From CAMFLJ01 sp963702555 (lineage in GTDB: Bacteria > Actinomycetota > Acidimicrobiia > Acidimicrobiales > Acidimicrobilacustridaceae): a stretch of DNA of 64,000 nt. Under the pieces are notes generated by a model. The model saw only the letters and a list, made by a program, of their open reading frames with translations, had not been told where the DNA came from and made no database searches. This document shows positions 61,317-64,000 of the stretch, in pieces. Within the stretch, counting starts at the first letter, position 1; every line of letters begins with the position of its first letter. The position numbers and the translations under genes are program-made. The stretch is from contig CAVPCW010000006.1 of NCBI GenBank assembly GCA_963702555.1, positions 62,001-126,000 of the forward strand. The letters are read 5' to 3'.

Positions 61317-62543
61317 CTAGGAGAGGCGCTCCACGATCATCGCCATGCCCTGGCCGCCACCGATGCACATCGACTCGAGGCCGATGGTGCCGCCGGTGTC
61401 CTCGAGGCCGTTGAGCAGGGTGGTCATGATGCGGGCGCCGGTCATGCCGAACGGGTGGCCGAGGGCGATGGCCCCGCCGTTGACGTTCAGCTTGTCGTAG
61501 CTGATGCCGAGCTCACGGGCCGAGGGCACCACCTGGGCGGCGAAGGCCTCGTTGATCTCGACCAGGTCGATGTCGTCGATGGTCATGCCGGCCCGGCGCA
61601 GCGCCTGGCGGATGGCCTCGACCGGGCCGAGGCCCATGATCTCGGGATCGAGGGCGCTGACACCGGAGGAGATGACCCGGCCGATGGGCGTGATGCCGAG
61701 CTCGCGGGCCCGGGTGTCGCTCATCACGATGACGGCGGCGGCGCCGTCGTTGAGCGGGCAGGCGTTGCCGGCGGTGACGGTGCCGTCGGGGCGGAAGACC
61801 GGCTTCAGCTCGGCCAGCTTCTCCTTGGTGGTGCCGGCGCGGATGCCGTCGTCGCGGGTGACGGTGACGGGGTTGCCGTCGGCGTCGACGGTCTCGATCG
61901 GGATGATCTCCCGCTCGAAGAAGCCCCGCTCCTGGGCGGCGGTGGCCCGCTGCTGGGACTGGGCGGCGAACTCGTCCTGGTCCTCGCGGGAGACGTTGGC
62001 GTACTGGGCCACGTTCTCGGCGGTCTGGCCCATGCCGAGGTAGTAGTCGGAGACGCCACCGTCGAAGGGGGTCCAGGTCGGGGCGCCGCCCTGGGCGCGC
62101 TCGGCGGTGCGGGCCTCGGCGGCGGCCATGCGCTCGTTGTGGGTGCCGGGCAGGCCGTCGGCCATCCCGGAGCCGAACTGGCTGACGGTCTCGACGCCGG
62201 CGGCCACGAAGACGTCGCCCTCGCCGGCCTTGATGGCGTGGGCGGCCATGCGGATCGACTGCAGCGACGACGAGCAGTAGCGGTTCACGGTGACGCCGGG
62301 GATGTGGCCCATGCCGGCCAGGTCGCCGACGATGCGGGCGATGTTGTAGCCCTGCATGCCCGCCGGCTGGGCGGTGCCGAGGATGACGTCCTCGACGGTG
62401 GTGCGGTCGAGCTCGGGGACCTTGTCGAGGGCGGCCTTGATGATCGTGGCGGCCAGGTCGTCGGGCCGCACCTTGGTGAGCGAGCCCTTGTGGGCCCGTC
62501 CGATGGCGCTGCGGGCGGTCGAGACGATGACGGCTTCGGGCAT
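61317..62543 (-). CDS. Acetyl-CoA acetyltransferase (thiolase)
   Basis: A 408-residue type II thiolase. The nucleophile Cys lies in VNRYCSSSLQSIRMAA (about 86-101), the His in GGAIALGHPFGMTGAR (about 358-373) and the second Cys in SMCIGGGQGMAM (about 390-401). NEAFAAQV (about 329-336) is also present. It degrades or condenses acyl-CoAs as the final step of beta-oxidation. The start ATG lies 8 bp after GAGGAG. Divergent from the isochorismatase-fold gene. Confidence 0.94.
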   Translation of the reverse strand: MPEAVIVSTARSAIGRAHKGSLTKVRPDDLAATIIKAALDKVPELDRTTVEDVILGTAQPAGMQGYNIARIVGDLAGMGHIPGVTVNRYCSSSLQSIRMAAHAIKAGEGDVFVAAGVETVSQFGSGMADGLPGTHNERMAAAEARTAERAQGGAPTWTPFDGGVSDYYLGMGQTAENVAQYANVSREDQDEFAAQSQQRATAAQERGFFEREIIPIETVDADGNPVTVTRDDGIRAGTTKEKLAELKPVFRPDGTVTAGNACPLNDGAAAVIVMSDTRARELGITPIGRVISSGVSALDPEIMGLGPVEAIRQALRRAGMTIDDIDLVEINEAFAAQVVPSARELGISYDKLNVNGGAIALGHPFGMTGARIMTTLLNGLEDTGGTIGLESMCIGGGQGMAMIVERLS

Positions 62544-62630
62544 TGAGGGCTCCTCTGTGCGGGGCGGTACGGACCGGCGAAGCACACCCCTGCCGGTCGC
62601 AGACATCGGACTGTCTATCGCCTTTTTCCT

Positions 62631-62642
62631 ACCGTGCGGTAA
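62631..62642. promoter_or_regulatory. TACCG-TG-CGGTA dyad between divergent genes
   Basis: A near-perfect 12-bp dyad in the 196-bp gap between the thiolase and the isochorismatase-like gene, next to a rare T5 run. It may be an operator for a local regulator such as the TetR gene at the window end. Confidence 0.3.
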
Positions 62643-62739
62643 CCGTTCGGGGTCCGGAGGGCCCCGTGCGGGGCGCGACACGCTGGGGTAGAACGCTCAT
62701 CCACGCCGGGTCGACCCGGCATCCGGCCAAGGAGCCCCG

Positions 62740-63354
62740 ATGGCGTTCGACCACCGATCCCTGCTCGATCCCCGCACGACGGTGGTCGTGACCTCCGAGT
62801 GCCAGAACGGCGTGCTGGGCGAGGCCAGCTACCTCCCGGAGCTGGCCGAGGCCGCCCGCCCCCGCATCCCGGCCATGGCCCGCCTGGTGCACGGCGCCCG
62901 TACCGCCGGCGTCCAGGTCATCCACTGCGTGTTCTGGCGTCGGGCCGACGGCCGGGGCAGCAACACCAACGGTCGCATCTTCGCCATGGCCAACAAGGTC
63001 GCGCCGGCCATGGAGCCCGGTAGTGAGGCCGCACTGCCGCTGCCCGAGATCGGCCTCTCGCCGGACGACCTGATCAGCGGCCGCTACCACGGCGCCGACC
63101 CGCTCGAGGGCACCGACCTCGACTCGCTCCTGCGCAACTGCGGCGCCCGCACGGTGGTGGTCGCCGGCGTGTCGGTGAACGTCGCCCTCGTGGGGCTCAC
63201 CCTCGGCCTGCTCAACCGGGGCTACCAGGTCGTGGTGCCGCGCGACGCGGTGGCGGGTATCCCCGTCGACTACGCCGAGACGATGCTCGACAACACCTAC
63301 GCCATCATCGCCACGGTGCTCACCACCGACGACGTGCTGGCCGCCTGGGGCTAG
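62740..63354 (+). CDS. Isochorismatase-fold protein lacking catalytic residues
   Basis: A 204-residue cysteine-hydrolase-fold protein. The nucleophile loop that usually reads GVxTxxCV here reads GVSVNVAL (about 143-150), so Ala149 replaces Cys. The catalytic Asp position holds Glu20 (TSECQNG), and no clear Lys lies in ISGRYHGADPLEGTDL. The fold (Rossmann-like, with VVVPRDAVAGIPVDYAE) is otherwise intact. Activity as an amidase or hydrolase is therefore doubtful; a binding role is possible. Confidence 0.8.
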   Translation: MAFDHRSLLDPRTTVVVTSECQNGVLGEASYLPELAEAARPRIPAMARLVHGARTAGVQVIHCVFWRRADGRGSNTNGRIFAMANKVAPAMEPGSEAALPLPEIGLSPDDLISGRYHGADPLEGTDLDSLLRNCGARTVVVAGVSVNVALVGLTLGLLNRGYQVVVPRDAVAGIPVDYAETMLDNTYAIIATVLTTDDVLAAWG

Positions 63355-63424
63355 CCGGCACCCCTCGCCCGGGGTCCGGTGTCCGGGGTCGGGTGGCCCG
63401 CCGGTCCACCACTAGCCTTCCGCT

Positions 63425-64000
63425 GTGGCCGATGCCGTCGTTCCCTCCGAGGCCGCTCGTCGCGACACCCTCTCCCGGGCGCCCGGCCGGCGGGGCCGCG
63501 CCACCCGCCAGCGGCTCCTCGACGCCGCGGCCGGCTTGCTGGAGACCAACACCTACCGCGACCTCAAGGTCGTCGACATCGCCCGGGTGGCAGGTACGTC
63601 GCCCGCGACCTTCTACCAGTACTTCTCCGACGTCGAGGAGGCCGTGCTGGCCCTCGCCGAGGAGGTCGAGGTCGAGGCCGGCGGGGCGCTGGCGGAGCTG
63701 GTCGTCGACCGGGTGTGGTCGGGCGACGACGGGTGGGCCACCTCGTTGGCGTTGGCCGACGGCTTCGTGCGCACCTGGGAGCGCTACCGCTCGGTGCTGC
63801 GGGTGATCGACCTCGCCACCGACGAGGGCGACCAGCGGTTCCGGGGCGTGCGCACCCGGATGCTCGGGGCGCCGAGCGAGGCGTTGGTGGCGGTCCTGCG
63901 CGACCGTGGCGAGCCGGCGGCCGACGCCCACGCCGAGGCCGGCGTGCTGGTCTCGATGCTGGCCCACGTCGCCGCCCACCGGGCCGGGCTCGAGCAGTGG
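63425..64000 (+). CDS. TetR-family regulator, truncated by the window edge
   Basis: At least 192 residues, continuing past 64000. GTG 63425 begins VADAVVPSEA. The DNA-binding domain (about 24-70) has RQRLLDAAAGLLETNTYRD and VVDIARVAGTSPATFYQYFSDVEEAVLAL, the TetR helix-turn-helix. The effector domain follows with helices and is cut off. It may regulate the nearby isochorismatase-like gene or thiolase. Confidence 0.88.
   Translation, partial: MADAVVPSEAARRDTLSRAPGRRGRATRQRLLDAAAGLLETNTYRDLKVVDIARVAGTSPATFYQYFSDVEEAVLALAEEVEVEAGGALAELVVDRVWSGDDGWATSLALADGFVRTWERYRSVLRVIDLATDEGDQRFRGVRTRMLGAPSEALVAVLRDRGEPAADAHAEAGVLVSMLAHVAAHRAGLEQW

Overview
The window is very GC-rich (about 70% by eye), with short intergenic gaps, many GTG starts and many ATGA/GTGA gene overlaps. 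Its gene families point to an actinobacterium: DUF3097, DUF2277, an F420-type LLM oxidoreductase, a GlpR/SepX-like protein, and several lipid-transfer-protein thiolases with DUF35 partners. A member of the Acidimicrobiia is my best guess, but it is an inference from family content only. No prophage, insertion sequence, CRISPR array or rRNA was seen. One tRNA-Ala(CGC) is present.

Layout. 0-13 kb is housekeeping and membrane functions: an enoyl-CoA hydratase, a DUF6159-type membrane protein, acetolactate decarboxylase, an alpha/beta hydrolase, DUF3097, a two-gene ABC transporter, an ABC-F ATPase, a GT-C mannosyltransferase, an NfuA-like Fe-S carrier and a FUSC transporter. 13-32 kb is a catabolic region for CoA-activated, probably steroid- or terpenoid-like compounds. 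It holds enoyl-CoA hydratases, a fused double DUF35 protein followed by two Cys-less thiolase-like proteins, a third thiolase-like protein, two acyl-CoA synthetases, four SDRs, an amidohydrolase, a SnoaL-like protein, a patatin, and MarR and GntR regulators. Two divergent promoters here share the exact 10-mer GTAATCTTAG, a candidate site for the GntR protein. 32-40 kb has a large secreted repeat protein and a three-gene overlapping operon of a flippase-like protein, a PAP2/inositol-phosphorylceramide-synthase-like protein and dxs. 40-46 kb has a lipoprotein, a thioesterase and a TldD-PmbA-PmbA run. 46-57 kb holds uppP, capA, a SAF-domain gene, an fmdB-type gene with a CIRCE-like element upstream, galU-moeA(glp)-moaA, several oxidoreductases, moaC and a GlpR-like membrane protein. 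57-64 kb has two tandem CAP lipoproteins, the tRNA, an SQR-tusE-dsrE sulfur cluster with a perfect TACCCCCGGGGGTA palindrome upstream, a thiolase, an atypical isochorismatase-fold protein and a truncated TetR gene.

How the genes work together. The thiolase, DUF35, ECH, SDR and ligase genes look like parts of beta-oxidation or retro-aldol side-chain degradation. The sulfur cluster looks like sulfide or persulfide oxidation followed by persulfide relay, probably switched by a CsoR/CstR-type repressor. galU-glp with a downstream moaC-glpR recalls the actinobacterial gephyrin-like cell-division module.

Sequence quality. Six otherwise intact genes each carry exactly one extra base (near 11003-11014, 16251, 29297, 33270, 40062 and 41854). 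Removing that base restores a full-length family member every time. The uniform direction suggests uncorrected insertion errors rather than gene decay, so these genes are annotated as CDS with a flagged frameshift.
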